A stretch of DNA of 64,000 nucleotides from Gordonia desulfuricans NBRC 100010 (GCF_001485495.1 NZ_BCNF01000036.1:1-64000), one strand, 5' to 3'. Numbered from the stretch's first letter, positions 48,149 to 57,922 are shown. A program made the numbers and translations. Notes: generated by a model not told the origin, from the sequence alone.

Positions 48149-49192
48149 CTAGAGTCCCGCGGAATCCGCGACAGCGGTCGCCTTGGACACCAGGATGTCG
48201 ATCACCTCACCGGTCGGGACACCCGCCGACGCCCGGTTGGCGGGATTGTCCGCCGCTCGACGCAGCACGCCCTCGGCGATGATCGCCACCTTCCACAACC
48301 CCAGCGCATGCCAGAACTCGAGGGCACGCGGATCACGACCGGTGCGTTCGATGTAGCTCGCGGCCAGTTGCGCCCGGTCCGGGAATCCCTCGAGCAGTTC
48401 CACCGGCGCTCCGGTCAGGGACGGCTCACCGGGACCGGGCCAGTACGCCAGCGTGCTACCGATGTCGGCGAGCGGATCGCCCAGCGTCGACAGTTCCCAG
48501 TCGAGTGCCGCACGCACCGCGCCGGTGGCCGGATCGATCATCACGTTGCGGATGTGGAAGTCGCCGTGGACGAGTCGGGTCTCGTGCTGCTCGGGCGCAC
48601 TTCGGATCAGTCGCTGTGTCAGCGCGTCCAGGGCCGGGATCTCGCGGGTCTTGGACTTCTCCCACTGCGCACTCCAGCGCTTCAACTGACGTGCGGCATA
48701 GGGCTTGTGGCTCGCCAGGTCGTCGAGTCCGACGGCCTCGATGTCGACGGCGTGGATGCGGGCGAGCGTCTCGATCATCGACTCGCCGATCCGGGTGCGG
48801 ATGGCGGGATCCAATGCCTCCCCGGCCGGCAGGTTGTCGAGCACCACCGCGTCGACGAACTCCATGACGACGAGGGGAACCGGGGTCACCGACTCGTCGG
48901 TGCACACCCCCAGCACCTGCGGGACCGGTACGTCGGTGGGGCCGAGCGCGGAGAGAATCCGCGCCTCGCGCACCACGTCGTGTGCCGATGCCAGCAGGTG
49001 TCCCACCGGCGGTCGCCGCAGGACCCAGCGGCCGCCGGCGTCGTCGGACAACAGGTAGGTGAGGTTCGATTGACCGATTCCCACCCGCGTGCAGGTGATC
49101 TCGCCGTCCGCGTCGACACCGATCTCACCCAGCCATCGCTGCAGTGCACCGGAATCCACCTCGGGGATCACCGACAGTCCACTCGTCGTCAT
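48149..49192 (-). CDS. ACAD10/11-type acyl-CoA kinase (aminoglycoside phosphotransferase fold)
   Basis: 347-residue protein kinase-like phosphotransferase. The catalytic loop is VHGDFHIRNVMID near residue 206, and the metal loop is DWELSTLGDPLAD near 230, the form typical of the kinase domain of ACAD10/ACAD11 and of bacterial LvaA. In those systems the enzyme phosphorylates the 4-hydroxyl of 4-hydroxyacyl-CoA. Next to it (35 bp upstream on the strand) is an ACAD10/11-type dehydrogenase, so the two halves of the mammalian fusion are separate genes here. Confidence 0.88.
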   Translation of the reverse strand: MTTSGLSVIPEVDSGALQRWLGEIGVDADGEITCTRVGIGQSNLTYLLSDDAGGRWVLRRPPVGHLLASAHDVVREARILSALGPTDVPVPQVLGVCTDESVTPVPLVVMEFVDAVVLDNLPAGEALDPAIRTRIGESMIETLARIHAVDIEAVGLDDLASHKPYAARQLKRWSAQWEKSKTREIPALDALTQRLIRSAPEQHETRLVHGDFHIRNVMIDPATGAVRAALDWELSTLGDPLADIGSTLAYWPGPGEPSLTGAPVELLEGFPDRAQLAASYIERTGRDPRALEFWHALGLWKVAIIAEGVLRRAADNPANRASAGVPTGEVIDILVSKATAVADSAGL

Positions 49193-49227
49193 GGTGTTGC
49201 CGTTCGTCCTCTCTGTTCCTCTGCCCG

Positions 49228-50493
49228 TCAGAAACGGGCGCTCAGTGCGGCATCGGAGACACCCGGCACCGTCTCCGGTGCGGGGGTGTCACGGTAACGA
49301 CGCAGCTCACGACGGGCGATGGCACGCTTGTGCACCTCGTCGGGGCCGTCGGCCAGACGCAGGGTGCGGATGCCGGCATAGGCCGAGGCCAGCGGGAAGT
49401 CGTCGGTGACACCGCCACCGCCGTGCACCTGGATGGCCCGGTCGATGATCTTCAGCGCGATGTTCGGCGCCGCGACCTTGATGGCGGCGATCTCGGTGGC
49501 CGCCGCCTTGTTGCCGACGGTGTCCATCATGTGGGCGGCCTTCAGCGTCAGCAGACGCACCATCTCGATGTCGATGCGCGACTCGGCGATCCAGTCCTGG
49601 ATGTTGGCGCGGTTGGCCAGCGGCTCCCCGAAGGTGGTGCGCCGGGTGGCCCGCGTGCACATCAGTTCCAGTGCGCGTTCGGCCATGCCGATGATGCGCA
49701 TGCAGTGGTGGATACGACCCGGGCCCAGACGTGCCTGGGCGATCGCGAATCCCTCGCCCTCCCCCTTCAGCACGTCCTTGGCGGGCACCCGCACGTTCTC
49801 GAAGACGAGTTCGCCGTGGCTTTCCCGGTCGGTGTAGCCGAACACCGGCAGGTTGCGCAGGATGGTCAGACCGGGGGCGTCGGTCGGCACCACCATCATC
49901 GACTGCTGGCGATGCGGCGGACCGGTCGGATCGGTCTTGCCCATCACGATCAGGACCTTGCAGTCGGGACGAACAGCGTTGGAAGCAAACCACTTCCGGC
50001 CGTTGAGGACGTACTCGTCGCCGTCGCGGACCATGGCCATCTCGATGTTGGTGGCATCCGAGCTGGCGACGTCGGGCTCGGTCATCGCGAATGCCGAGGC
50101 GATCTCGCCGTCGAGCAGCGGACGCAGGTACTTCTCCTTGTGCTCATCGGTACCGAAGAGCGTCAGGACCTCCATGTTGCCGGTGTCGGGGGCGTTGCAG
50201 TTGAACACCTCCGACGCCCAGTGCACCCGGCCCATGATCTCGGCCAGCGGGGCGTACTCCAGATTGGTCAGGCCCGGCGCCCATTCGGCGTGCGGGTGGA
50301 AGAGGTTCCACAGGCCGGCCTCCTTGGCGCGGCCCTTGAGTTCGGTGAGGATCGCGGGCATCCCGTGCGGGTTGTCCAGCGCAGCCATCTGCTCCTCGTA
50401 GACACCCTCGTTGGGGTAGACGTGGGTGTCCATGAAGGCCAGCAGCTTCTGCCGGTACTCCTCGGCACGGGGCGACGGGTCGAACAACGTCAT
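49228..50493 (-). CDS. ACAD10/11-type acyl-CoA dehydrogenase
   Basis: 421-residue flavoprotein with the subgroup markers [14 protein letters not shown] near residue 133 and [16 protein letters not shown] near 395, shared with ACAD10/ACAD11 and LvaC. In that subgroup the enzyme takes 4-phosphoacyl-CoA and eliminates phosphate, giving an enoyl-CoA for beta-oxidation. ATG 50493 has AAGGAG five bases upstream (GTG 50499 overlaps the spacing). The operon order is SDR, this gene, kinase, TetR. Confidence 0.93.
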   Translation of the reverse strand: MTLFDPSPRAEEYRQKLLAFMDTHVYPNEGVYEEQMAALDNPHGMPAILTELKGRAKEAGLWNLFHPHAEWAPGLTNLEYAPLAEIMGRVHWASEVFNCNAPDTGNMEVLTLFGTDEHKEKYLRPLLDGEIASAFAMTEPDVASSDATNIEMAMVRDGDEYVLNGRKWFASNAVRPDCKVLIVMGKTDPTGPPHRQQSMMVVPTDAPGLTILRNLPVFGYTDRESHGELVFENVRVPAKDVLKGEGEGFAIAQARLGPGRIHHCMRIIGMAERALELMCTRATRRTTFGEPLANRANIQDWIAESRIDIEMVRLLTLKAAHMMDTVGNKAAATEIAAIKVAAPNIALKIIDRAIQVHGGGGVTDDFPLASAYAGIRTLRLADGPDEVHKRAIARRELRRYRDTPAPETVPGVSDAALSARF

Positions 50494-50550
50494 GATCACT
50501 CCTTGATATCCGGTTGAAAGTCTTTGTGGCCGTGCGGGTCACGGCTCCGC

Positions 50551-51360
50551 TCAGGAGAGCAGCGAGGCCTGGAAACGGCGCATGCCGCGCAGCCAGCGGT
50601 CGTAGTCGGCACCCTTGCGGCGGTACATCTCGAGGACCTCCGGGTGCGGCAGGATCAGGAACCGCTCGTCGTCGATCGCCGCGAGGACCACCTCGGCGAC
50701 CTCCTCGACGGTCAGCACCTCCCCGGCGGTCTCCACCGCACGCTGCATCAGGTCGCCGTTCGGGTCGTCCGGCATGGCCTCCGGCCGCAGCAGTTTGGTG
50801 TCGACGCCCATCGGGCACAGGCAGCTGACCCGGACCCCGCGGTCGCCGTAGCTGGCCGAGAGCCACTCGGCGAAGCCCACCGCGGCGTGTTTGGTGACCG
50901 AGTAGGTGGCCGATCCGAGCTGGGTGAGCAGTCCCGCCGCCGACGCGGTGCTCAGGAAGTAGCCACGGCCCCGTTCCACCCAGTCCGGGACGAGGAGACG
51001 GGCGGCGCGCACGTGGCCCATCAGGTTGATGTCGATCGCCCGCTCCCAGTCGGCGTCGGTGGCGTCGATCCCACCGCGACCACCGATCCCCGCATTGGCG
51101 ACATACAGATCCACCGGACCGAATGCCTCTGCCGCAGCGGCGATCACGGCCTCGATGTGCTCCTGTGACGCGGCATCGCCGGCGAGTGCGCGAGCAGAAC
51201 CACCGGCCTTCTCGATGTCGGCGGCGGTGACCGCGACCGACGCCTCGTCGAGGTCGGTGACGACGACGCGGGCACCGCGGGCGGCCAGCGCGCGGGCGAT
51301 GGCCCCGCCGATCCCGCCACCCGCTCCGGTGACGACGGCGACTGTGTTCTCGATCTCCAT
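50551..51360 (-). CDS. Short-chain dehydrogenase/reductase
   Basis: 269-residue SDR with cofactor loop TGAGGGIGGAIA near residue 12, DLDEAS near 37 (acidic, favouring NAD(H)), NAG near 88 and the catalytic SATYSVTK (Tyr and Lys) near 158. It is first in the operon with the ACAD and kinase. In the levulinate pathway an SDR (LvaD) reduces the 4-oxoacyl-CoA to 4-hydroxyacyl-CoA, and this gene could do the same or the reverse. The mRNA is probably leaderless: a -10 TACGTT lies six bases before the ATG at 51360. Confidence 0.9.
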   Translation of the reverse strand: MEIENTVAVVTGAGGGIGGAIARALAARGARVVVTDLDEASVAVTAADIEKAGGSARALAGDAASQEHIEAVIAAAAEAFGPVDLYVANAGIGGRGGIDATDADWERAIDINLMGHVRAARLLVPDWVERGRGYFLSTASAAGLLTQLGSATYSVTKHAAVGFAEWLSASYGDRGVRVSCLCPMGVDTKLLRPEAMPDDPNGDLMQRAVETAGEVLTVEEVAEVVLAAIDDERFLILPHPEVLEMYRRKGADYDRWLRGMRRFQASLLS

Positions 51361-51366
51361 GAATCG

Positions 51367-51396
51367 AACGTACTTGAACCCAGTTTCAAGTTCAAG
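51367..51396 (-). promoter_or_regulatory. Operator-like palindrome and -10 of the SDR-ACAD-kinase-TetR operon
   Basis: Read on the minus strand: a 24-bp element at 51396-51373 built from CTTGAA, CTTGAA and TTCAAG blocks, then TACGTT at 51372-51367 as -10, then six bases and the ATG. It agrees with the lactonase-operon element at 18 of 24 positions, both in the sense of transcription and both touching a TANNNT. An 18-bp perfect-armed palindrome (CTTGAA-n6-TTCAAG) is embedded at 51373-51390. Confidence 0.65.
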
Positions 51397-51416
51397 GACC
51401 TGGGTCCGCACAGAAC

Positions 51417-51448
51417 GGGACCCCGAGGTCAACCGACCCCGGGGTCCC
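51417..51448 (-). terminator. Hairpin between phoH2 end and SDR promoter
   Basis: Arms GGGACCCCGAGGTC (51417-51430) and GACCCCGGGGTCCC (51435-51448) pair at 13 of 14 positions around a 4-nt loop. It lies 54 bp past the phoH2 stop on the minus strand and probably insulates phoH2 from the SDR operon. Confidence 0.6.
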
Positions 51449-51456
51449 GAAAAAAT

Positions 51457-51516
51457 CGCCCGCTCGCTACGCTCCCGGTGCTGCCACACCGCGCCCGCTC
51501 GCTACGCTCCCGGTGC
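51457..51516. repeat. Direct repeat overlapping the phoH2 3' end
   Basis: An identical 25-bp sequence, containing GCTCGCTACGCTCCCGG, occurs at 51457-51481 and 51492-51516. The second copy includes the last five phoH2 codons and the stop. The core GAGCGTAGCGAGC is itself nearly palindromic, like small dispersed repeats of actinobacteria. Confidence 0.75.
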
Positions 51517-52812
51517 GCCCGGCCCGAATTCCTCCAGCATGTCCGTCACCAACGCCGCAATCGGCGACCGCTCACTACGGGTGAGCGTGATGTGCGCGAA
51601 CAGCGGATGCCCCTTGAGCTTCTCGATCACCGCGGCGACACCGTCATGACGCCCCACCCGCAGGTTGTCACGCTGCGCCACATCGTGGGTGAGCACCACC
51701 CGCGAACCCGCACCCAGCCGTGACAGGACCGTCAGCAGCACATTGCGTTCCAGCGACTGCGCCTCGTCGACGATCACGAACGAATCGTGCAGGGACCGCC
51801 CGCGGATATGCGTCAGCGGCAAGACCTCCAGCATCCCGCGACCGAGCACCTCCTCGATCACCTCCGGCGACGCCAGCCCCTCGAGGGTGTCGAACACCGC
51901 CTGCGCCCACGGCCCCATCTTCTCGGCCTCACCGCCGGGCAGGTACCCCAGTTGCTGGCCACCGACGGCGTACAGCGGGCGGAACACCACCACCTTGCGC
52001 TGGGTACGGCGCTCGAGCACCGCCTCCAGACCCGCGCACAACGCCAGCGCCGACTTGCCGGTACCGGCCTTGCCGCCCAGCGACACGATTCCCACGCTCT
52101 CGTCGAGCAACAGGTCCAGGGCGACCCGCTGCTCGGCCGAACGCCCGTGCAGACCGAACGCCTCACGGTCACCGCGGACCAGCTGCACCTGCTTGGCCTC
52201 GTTCACCCGGCCCAACGCCGACGACGACCCGTGGCCCAACAGCCGAATCCCGGTGTGGCACGGCATTTCCCGGGCGTCGTCGATGTCGACCACACCGTCG
52301 GTGAACAGGGTGTCGATCACCTGCTGGTCCACGTCGAGCTCGGTCATCCCCGACCAGCCGGAGACCACCACGTCCTGGGCGTGGTACTCGTCGGCGGCCA
52401 GACCCACCGCGCCGGCCTTCACGCGCAACGGGATGTCCTTGGAGACCAGGGTGACCTCGCGACCCTCGGCCCGCAGGTTCAGCGCACAGGCCAGAATCCG
52501 CGAATCGTTGGTGTCGGTCCGGAAACCGGCCGGCAGCACCGCCGGGTCGGTGTGGTTGAGCTCCACCTGCAGGGTGCCACCGTCCTCGCCGATCGGGAGG
52601 GCGAGATCGAGGCGGCCGTACTCGAGTCGCAGGTCGTCGAGCAGACGCAAGGCCTCACGGGCGAACCAGCCGAGCTCGTGGTGGTGACGTTTGCCCTCGA
52701 GTTCGCTGATCACCACCAGCGGCAGGACCACATGGTGTTCGGCGAAGCGCTTGACCGCCCAGGGATCGGACAGGAGCACGGAGGTGTCGAGGACGTAAGT
52801 GCGAGTGGTCAC
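51502..52812 (-). CDS. phoH2: PIN-PhoH fusion protein PhoH2 (toxin-like RNase/RNA helicase)
   Basis: 436 residues joining an N-terminal PIN nuclease domain ([12 protein letters not shown] at about residue 5 with the first catalytic Asp; [12 protein letters not shown] near 108) to a PhoH ATPase with Walker [13 protein letters not shown] near 255 and Walker [11 protein letters not shown] near 350. Mycobacterial PhoH2 unwinds and cuts RNA and is paired with a small upstream gene, phoAT. GTG 52812 has GAGGAG upstream. I could not identify a convincing phoAT partner in the preceding 300 bp. Confidence 0.93.
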   Translation of the reverse strand: MTTRTYVLDTSVLLSDPWAVKRFAEHHVVLPLVVISELEGKRHHHELGWFAREALRLLDDLRLEYGRLDLALPIGEDGGTLQVELNHTDPAVLPAGFRTDTNDSRILACALNLRAEGREVTLVSKDIPLRVKAGAVGLAADEYHAQDVVVSGWSGMTELDVDQQVIDTLFTDGVVDIDDAREMPCHTGIRLLGHGSSSALGRVNEAKQVQLVRGDREAFGLHGRSAEQRVALDLLLDESVGIVSLGGKAGTGKSALALCAGLEAVLERRTQRKVVVFRPLYAVGGQQLGYLPGGEAEKMGPWAQAVFDTLEGLASPEVIEEVLGRGMLEVLPLTHIRGRSLHDSFVIVDEAQSLERNVLLTVLSRLGAGSRVVLTHDVAQRDNLRVGRHDGVAAVIEKLKGHPLFAHITLTRSERSPIAALVTDMLEEFGPGAPGA

Positions 52813-53126
52813 GTGAGCTCCTCGTCTGTGCGGCGCCCGCACAAACCTGTTCAAGGTCGACCGGTCGGTTCTTGTCGGTGCTCTCTCGGCGTCAGCCGAG
52901 AGCGACGAGGACCGGGGCCGGCCCCCTCGCGCTGCTGCTGCAAACCACGAATCGAACCTCCCGGACGAGCCGCTTCCCCGCGACCCGTCACTGGTCAACG
53001 TACGCGGGAACCGGCATGACGGCGCGGTGGACAGGGTGTGTCGGCGTGAATTTCGCGTTAACGGACGTAGCGTGGAAGTCACTGTCGCACAAAGTGCGTC
53101 ACCTGGGATTTTGCGGCCCTTTACCA
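52813..53126. other. phoH2 upstream region without recognised gene
   Basis: About 310 bp. Visible elements are a hairpin CTCTCGGC-gtca-GCCGAGAG at 52883-52902, a 12-bp palindrome GGGGCCGGCCCC near 52914, and on the minus strand TTGACC near 52998 as a possible -35. A phoAT-like small gene would be expected here but none can be supported. Confidence 0.4.
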
Positions 53127-53166
53127 CCACCGGGCCCCGCTCGCGAGTGCGAGCGGGGCCCGGTGG
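53127..53166. terminator. Perfect 18-bp-stem terminator of desA2
   Basis: CCACCGGGCCCCGCTCGC, loop gagt, and its exact complement form an 18-bp perfect stem at 53127-53166. It begins 38 bp past the desA2 stop on the minus strand. Stem strength alone would stop polymerase; no T-tract is present. Confidence 0.85.
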
Positions 53167-53203
53167 GGTGGGAAGTGGGTGACCCGGAGGCGGGTCCTGC
53201 CGA

Positions 53204-54076
53204 TCAGCGACCGGCGAGCGTCAGGATGCGCGTGCGCGCCGCTTCGGCGTCGTCGCCGAGTTCCTGTACCGAGTCGAGCTTGAGCGCATCGGCAAGGCTC
53301 CCGGCGATCGCGGCACGGGTCTCGTCGGTCTCGTAGCCGGCGATCAGTGCGCGCTCGGCGTCGAAGTTGTCGATGTCGTAGCCGAGCGGCTCGTCGACCA
53401 GTCGCGCCAGCGCCCGGTCCACCGCGACGACCGTGGCATCCTGGTCGGCCACCAGCGCCGCGTTCAGGAAGTTCCCGAAGGTGACTCCCTGCTGGGCGTC
53501 GTCCCCGGCGATCAGATGCAGGATCTCGCTGTACACGTCGTCGCCGACGACCGTGGCCAGCCGGTTGGTGAAGTGCACGCACTGGTACTCGTGCACCGCC
53601 ATCAGCGCCAGCACGTCCAGCGGGCCGAGTTCGTCGACCTGCTCGGGGGTCTGCCGGAAGCCCTTGGTGACGTGATCACGACGCCGCTCTTCGGAGTCCA
53701 CCGGATCGATGGCACGACGCACCACGAGGTAGTCCCGCAGCACCACGGCATGGCGGTTGTCCTCGGCGGTCCACACGCCGACCAGCTGCCGCCAGTCGGA
53801 GAAGGCCGGGAAGTACTTGGCCAGCACACGGTGGTAGGACGGCAGGTTGTCCTTGGTGAGCAGCAGCGCCAGCGAACCCGCGCGCGCCTCGTCGGACAGG
53901 GTGGCCTGTGAGGGATCCCAGTCGTCGCCGCCGAGGAAGGCGAAGTTGCGGCCGTCCTTCCACGGGACGTAGTCGTGCGGGTTCCACACGACCGCAGCCG
54001 CCTGGTGGTCCTCGGCGATCTCCGGAAGCGCCTTCTCGAGCGCGATGATCAGGTCGTCTTCGGTGAGTGCGTTCAT
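53204..54076 (-). CDS. desA2: Acyl-ACP desaturase-like protein DesA2
   Basis: 290-residue ferritin-like protein of the acyl-ACP desaturase family, matching Rv1094 in position between glyA and phoH2. One half of the di-iron site is present: WTAEDNRH near residue 102 (Glu and His) and HEYQCVHF near 160 (Glu). The second half, normally DEKRH, reads GDDAQQG near 187, so the His ligand is missing. Desaturase activity is therefore doubtful; the mycobacterial paralogue is also considered atypical. ATG start 54076. Confidence 0.85.
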   Translation of the reverse strand: MNALTEDDLIIALEKALPEIAEDHQAAAVVWNPHDYVPWKDGRNFAFLGGDDWDPSQATLSDEARAGSLALLLTKDNLPSYHRVLAKYFPAFSDWRQLVGVWTAEDNRHAVVLRDYLVVRRAIDPVDSEERRRDHVTKGFRQTPEQVDELGPLDVLALMAVHEYQCVHFTNRLATVVGDDVYSEILHLIAGDDAQQGVTFGNFLNAALVADQDATVVAVDRALARLVDEPLGYDIDNFDAERALIAGYETDETRAAIAGSLADALKLDSVQELGDDAEAARTRILTLAGR

Positions 54077-54178
54077 CGCGTCCAGGATACGGATCCGTAA
54101 CCCCCGAGGGCAATCGGGTCATATCCGCAGCACGACGGCGTGCCGGGGCCACCGGCGGCGGGACCGGCGGAGACGACG

Positions 54179-54211
54179 TACCCCCGGTATGCCGTCGGCA
54201 CACCGGGGGTA
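54179..54211. terminator. glyA terminator hairpin
   Basis: TACCCCCGGT-a-TGCC-gtc-GGCA-c-ACCGGGGGTA forms a 14-bp stem with one internal mismatch pair and a short loop, 37 bp past the glyA stop on the minus strand. It separates glyA from the desA2 promoter. Confidence 0.8.
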
Positions 54212-54247
54212 GCTGACCGGATCTCCGGAAAGATCGGGCCGAGAAGA

Positions 54248-55555
54248 TCAGGCCCGGCTCATCAGACCCCACGACTCGAGACCCTCGTACAGCGGGAAGT
54301 CCAGGGCCAGCTTCGACACGCGCGCACGCAACGCCGAGACATCGGCGGCCTGGCCCGCGGCCAGCGCGGTACCGATGATGTCGGCGACCTCGGTGAACTG
54401 CTCGTCACCGAATCCGCGGGTGGCCAGTGCCGGGGTGCCGATCCGCAGGCCGGAGGTGACCATCGGCGGGCGCGGGTCGAACGGCACGGCGTTGCGGTTG
54501 ACCGTGATACCCACCTGATGCAGGAGGTCCTCGGCCTGCTGGCCGTCGAGGGCGCTGTTGCGCAGATCGACCAGCACCAGGTGCACGTCGGTGCCGCCGG
54601 TGAGCACCGAGACACCCGCCTTGGCGACGTCGGCGCCGGTCAGGCGCTCGGCGAGCAGCTTCGCGCCCGACAGAGTGCGGCGCTGACGCTCGGCGAACTC
54701 CTCGGTGCCGGCGATCTTCAGGGCGACGGCCTTACCGGCGATCGCATGCATGAGCGGGCCACCCTGCTGGCCGGGGAACACCGCCGAGTTGAGCTTCTTG
54801 GCCCACTCCTGTTTGGCCAGGATGATGCCCGAGCGCGGGCCACCGAGGGTCTTGTGCACGGTCGAGGAGACGACGTCGGCATGCGGCACCGGCGACGGGT
54901 GCAGACCCGCGGCGACCAGGCCGGCGAAGTGCGCCATGTCGACCCACAGGCGGGCACCGACCTCGTCGGCGATCTCGCGGAACGCCGCGAAGTCGAGGGT
55001 CCGCGGGTAGGCCGACCAGCCGGCGACGATCACCTTGGGGCGGGCGTCGAGGGCGATCTTGCGCACCTCGTCCATGTCGACCCGGAAGTCTTCCTTGCTG
55101 ACGCCGTAGAAGGCGTTCTCGTACAGCTTGCCCGAGAAGTTCAGCCGCATGCCGTGGGTGAGGTGGCCGCCGTGGGCGAGATCGAGACCGAGAAGGGTCT
55201 CCCCCGGCTCCATGAGTGCCTGCAGCACAGCGGCATTCGCCTGCGCTCCCGAGTGCGGCTGCACGTTGGCGAAGTCGGCACCGAACAGTTCCTTGGCCCG
55301 GTTGCGGGCGATGTCCTCGACGACGTCGACGTACTCACAGCCTCCGTAGTACCGACGTCCGGGGTAACCCTCGGCGTACTTGTTGGTCAGCACGCTGCCC
55401 TGCGCCTGCAGCACCGCGCGCGGCACGAAGTTCTCCGACGCGATCATCTCGAGCGTGTCGCGCTGACGGCTCAGCTCACCGTTCATCGCCGCGGCTACGT
55501 CGGGGTCGAGGTCGGCCAACGACATCGAGTTGACGGACTGGGAGTTCTCGGTCAT
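54248..55555 (-). CDS. glyA: Serine hydroxymethyltransferase
   Basis: PLP enzyme that interconverts serine and glycine and loads tetrahydrofolate with a one-carbon unit. 435 residues; markers are [15 protein letters not shown] near residue 55, and the PLP lysine in [13 protein letters not shown] near 237. ATG 55555. It lies 69 bp downstream of a DUF885 gene on the same strand, with desA2 downstream, the same order as in mycobacteria. Confidence 0.97.
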   Translation of the reverse strand: MTENSQSVNSMSLADLDPDVAAAMNGELSRQRDTLEMIASENFVPRAVLQAQGSVLTNKYAEGYPGRRYYGGCEYVDVVEDIARNRAKELFGADFANVQPHSGAQANAAVLQALMEPGETLLGLDLAHGGHLTHGMRLNFSGKLYENAFYGVSKEDFRVDMDEVRKIALDARPKVIVAGWSAYPRTLDFAAFREIADEVGARLWVDMAHFAGLVAAGLHPSPVPHADVVSSTVHKTLGGPRSGIILAKQEWAKKLNSAVFPGQQGGPLMHAIAGKAVALKIAGTEEFAERQRRTLSGAKLLAERLTGADVAKAGVSVLTGGTDVHLVLVDLRNSALDGQQAEDLLHQVGITVNRNAVPFDPRPPMVTSGLRIGTPALATRGFGDEQFTEVADIIGTALAAGQAADVSALRARVSKLALDFPLYEGLESWGLMSRA

Positions 55556-55624
55556 GGGATCGAGTCTATTGGTTGACCCGCAGGTCCCCGAAATCCGGTC
55601 TCGGTGCTGCCGCAGGTCACACCC

Positions 55625-56896
55625 TCAGGCGGGTGCACCCGCCAATTCGGCCCGCAACGACGCCGGGATCAGCGGCTCGTCGAGCAACCGCCCGAACCGT
55701 GCCGCACGGCCGTCCCCGGCGATGGTCGGCACATCGGCGTCGAGCCACTGCTCGAGGAGCCGGTAACCCTCCACATAGGTCGAGATATAGGCACGCCACA
55801 ACGGCGAGGTCAGGAATCGCAGCATCTGCCGGGCGCGGGCCTCCGGGGCGAGCAGCCACCGCTGCAGGAAGGCGGTGGCCTCGTCGGCGTCGGCGTGCCG
55901 GTCGTGCAGCAGCAGGGCCGCATCCTGGCGCACCCCGATCAGACCGCCGGTGGCACCACCGACCCGCTGGGCGCGGTCACCGTCGAATCGCAGCCCGAGG
56001 TCGGCGTAGATCTCCTGCGCCCACAGTCCCCAGTCCGGCCCGACGATCGCCTGGAGTGCGTGGTCGGCGAGCCCCTCGGCCATCAGGCACTGCGGGGTGT
56101 TCACCAGGAAGATGGTCTGTTCGTCCTGGCCGCCGCCGACGAGTCGCTGTTCCTTGCGACAGTGTTCGGTGTGGTGCCCCGGGTACGCCTCGTGGGCGAT
56201 CAGGTGCGGCAGGCTCGACATGTACTGGGTGAGGTCGGCGTTGATCGCGACCCGGGAGCGGTAGTCGCCGAGGTAGTAATTGAATCCCGACCACGGTTTG
56301 TCGGTGACCACCTCGAACTCGACGATCTCGGCGTCGGGCAGCGGGTAGGCGTCACGAACCTTCTCCCGCAGCGCGCCGCTGAACGCGCGCACGCACTCGT
56401 CCACCCGCTCGGGCGGGATCTCGTCGGCACGACGGTAGGCGGTGTAGCTCGACAGCAGACGGTCGGCGGCGGCATCCGGTTCGCCGAGTGCGACGGCGAG
56501 CTCGGCATGTGCCGCCCGATAGGTCTCCACATCGCCGAGGGTGATGTCGACGTCGAAGTACGCACGCACCTCGTCGACGAAGGAGATGTCCTCCCCGGCG
56601 AACGTGCGGGCCGAACACTCCAGCGCACGCAGATGCGCACCGACGAACGCCGCACGTTCGGGGTCGAGGTCGGCGGGGAGATCGCCCTGCAGGCCCCGCG
56701 CGACCTGCGCCAGCTGCGCCGGATCCGGGGCCGGTCCGCTCATCACGTCGGCCCGCAGGGACGGGTCGCCGGTGTAGGCGTCGACGAAGCCCTCTTCGAG
56801 CCGGTCGAACGCGAGGCCGAGGCGCAGATAGTCGGTGACCAGCGGCGAGATGGGTCGGTGACCATGTTCGGAAGGCATGGAAGGAAGGCTACCCAT
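55625..56896 (-). CDS. DUF885 family protein (putative metallocarboxypeptidase)
   Basis: About 423 residues. The key motif HEAYPGHHTEHCRKEQ near residue 232 has the His-Glu and second His pattern of gluzincin peptidases, and LMAEGLADHA near 262 may give the third ligand Glu. DUF885 proteins are helical and little studied. No signal peptide, so cytosolic. The start is uncertain between ATG 56896 and ATG 56878; neither has a clear ribosome binding site. Divergent from coaA across 84 bp. Confidence 0.8.
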   Translation of the reverse strand: MGSLPSMPSEHGHRPISPLVTDYLRLGLAFDRLEEGFVDAYTGDPSLRADVMSGPAPDPAQLAQVARGLQGDLPADLDPERAAFVGAHLRALECSARTFAGEDISFVDEVRAYFDVDITLGDVETYRAAHAELAVALGEPDAAADRLLSSYTAYRRADEIPPERVDECVRAFSGALREKVRDAYPLPDAEIVEFEVVTDKPWSGFNYYLGDYRSRVAINADLTQYMSSLPHLIAHEAYPGHHTEHCRKEQRLVGGGQDEQTIFLVNTPQCLMAEGLADHALQAIVGPDWGLWAQEIYADLGLRFDGDRAQRVGGATGGLIGVRQDAALLLHDRHADADEATAFLQRWLLAPEARARQMLRFLTSPLWRAYISTYVEGYRLLEQWLDADVPTIAGDGRAARFGRLLDEPLIPASLRAELAGAPA

Positions 56897-56980
56897 GGCG
56901 CGGGTTACACGTGGTCCTAAGCTGTAGCGCATGACATCTCGGGTCTCCTGTGACCTCGCCCCGACGGGACGCGCCGGCTG

Positions 56981-57922
56981 ATGGCGCGCGACACGACCGG
57001 GCGCGATCCGAGCCTCTATCTGGAGCTCGATCGCAAGCAGTGGCGTGAACTCCGCGAATCGATGCCGATGGTGCTCACCTCCGACGAGCTCGACCAGCTC
57101 GTCGGACTCGGTGAGCAGATCGATCTCACCGAGGTCGCCGAGGTCTACCTGCCCCTCTCGCGTCTGATCCACCTGCAGGTCGCCGCGCGGCAACGGCTGT
57201 TCGCCGCGACGTCGACATTCCTCGGCGAGCGTCAGACCAACAAGCAGGTGCCGTTCGTGATCGGGATCGCCGGCAGCGTGGCGGTGGGCAAGTCGACCAC
57301 CGCGCGAGTGCTCGCGGCACTGCTCGCACGGTGGGAGTCGCATCCGAAGGTCGACCTGATCACCACCGACGGCTTCCTGCTGCCGACCTCGGAGCTCGAA
57401 CGCCGGGGAATCATGCACCGCAAGGGATTCCCCGAATCCTATGACCGACGCGCGCTGCTGCGGTTCGTCACCGAGGTCAAGTCGGGCGCACGCGAGGTCA
57501 CCGCACCGGTGTATTCGCACATCACCTACGACATCGTGCCCGAGGTGCGTCACTATGTGCGTCAGCCCGACATCCTGATCATCGAGGGACTCAACGTCCT
57601 GCAGACCGGCGAGAACCTCATGGTGTCGGATCTGTTCGACTTCTCCATCTACGTCGACGCCAAGACCACCGACATCGAGCGCTGGTACATCTCTCGGTTC
57701 CTGCAGATGCGGTCGGGCTCCTTCGCCGACCCCAACTCGCACTTCCACTACTACGCATCGCTGACCGACGAGCAGGCGACCATCGCCGCCCGCGACATCT
57801 GGACGTCGATCAATCTGCCCAACCTGCGCGAGAACATCCTGCCCACCCGGCCCCGCGCCACCCTCGTGTTGCGCAAGGACGCCGACCACTCGATCAATCG
57901 GGTCCGACTGCGCAAGTTGTGA
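56981..57922 (+). CDS. coaA: Pantothenate kinase type I
   Basis: First and controlling enzyme of CoA synthesis, phosphorylating pantothenate with ATP; 313 residues. Walker [15 protein letters not shown] near residue 95, TTDGFL near 125, and the C-terminal block FYYxS-like [13 protein letters not shown] near 250. ATG 56981. It is the Rv1092c counterpart beside glyA. Confidence 0.96.
   Translation: MARDTTGRDPSLYLELDRKQWRELRESMPMVLTSDELDQLVGLGEQIDLTEVAEVYLPLSRLIHLQVAARQRLFAATSTFLGERQTNKQVPFVIGIAGSVAVGKSTTARVLAALLARWESHPKVDLITTDGFLLPTSELERRGIMHRKGFPESYDRRALLRFVTEVKSGAREVTAPVYSHITYDIVPEVRHYVRQPDILIIEGLNVLQTGENLMVSDLFDFSIYVDAKTTDIERWYISRFLQMRSGSFADPNSHFHYYASLTDEQATIAARDIWTSINLPNLRENILPTRPRATLVLRKDADHSINRVRLRKL

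Noticed and set aside
51372-51391. KstR-type cholesterol-regulon operator ahead of the SDR gene
   Set aside because: The half-sites resemble AAC/GTT but the centre is three instead of two bases, and the better match is to the element at 43339.
53127-53166. Perfect 40-bp inverted repeat as part of a mobile element or CRISPR
   Set aside because: Single copy, directly past a stop codon, so a terminator is the simpler reading.
55625-57889. Long minus-strand frame covering DUF885 and antisense coaA
   Set aside because: Only the part up to about 56896 has family motifs; the rest is antisense to coaA.
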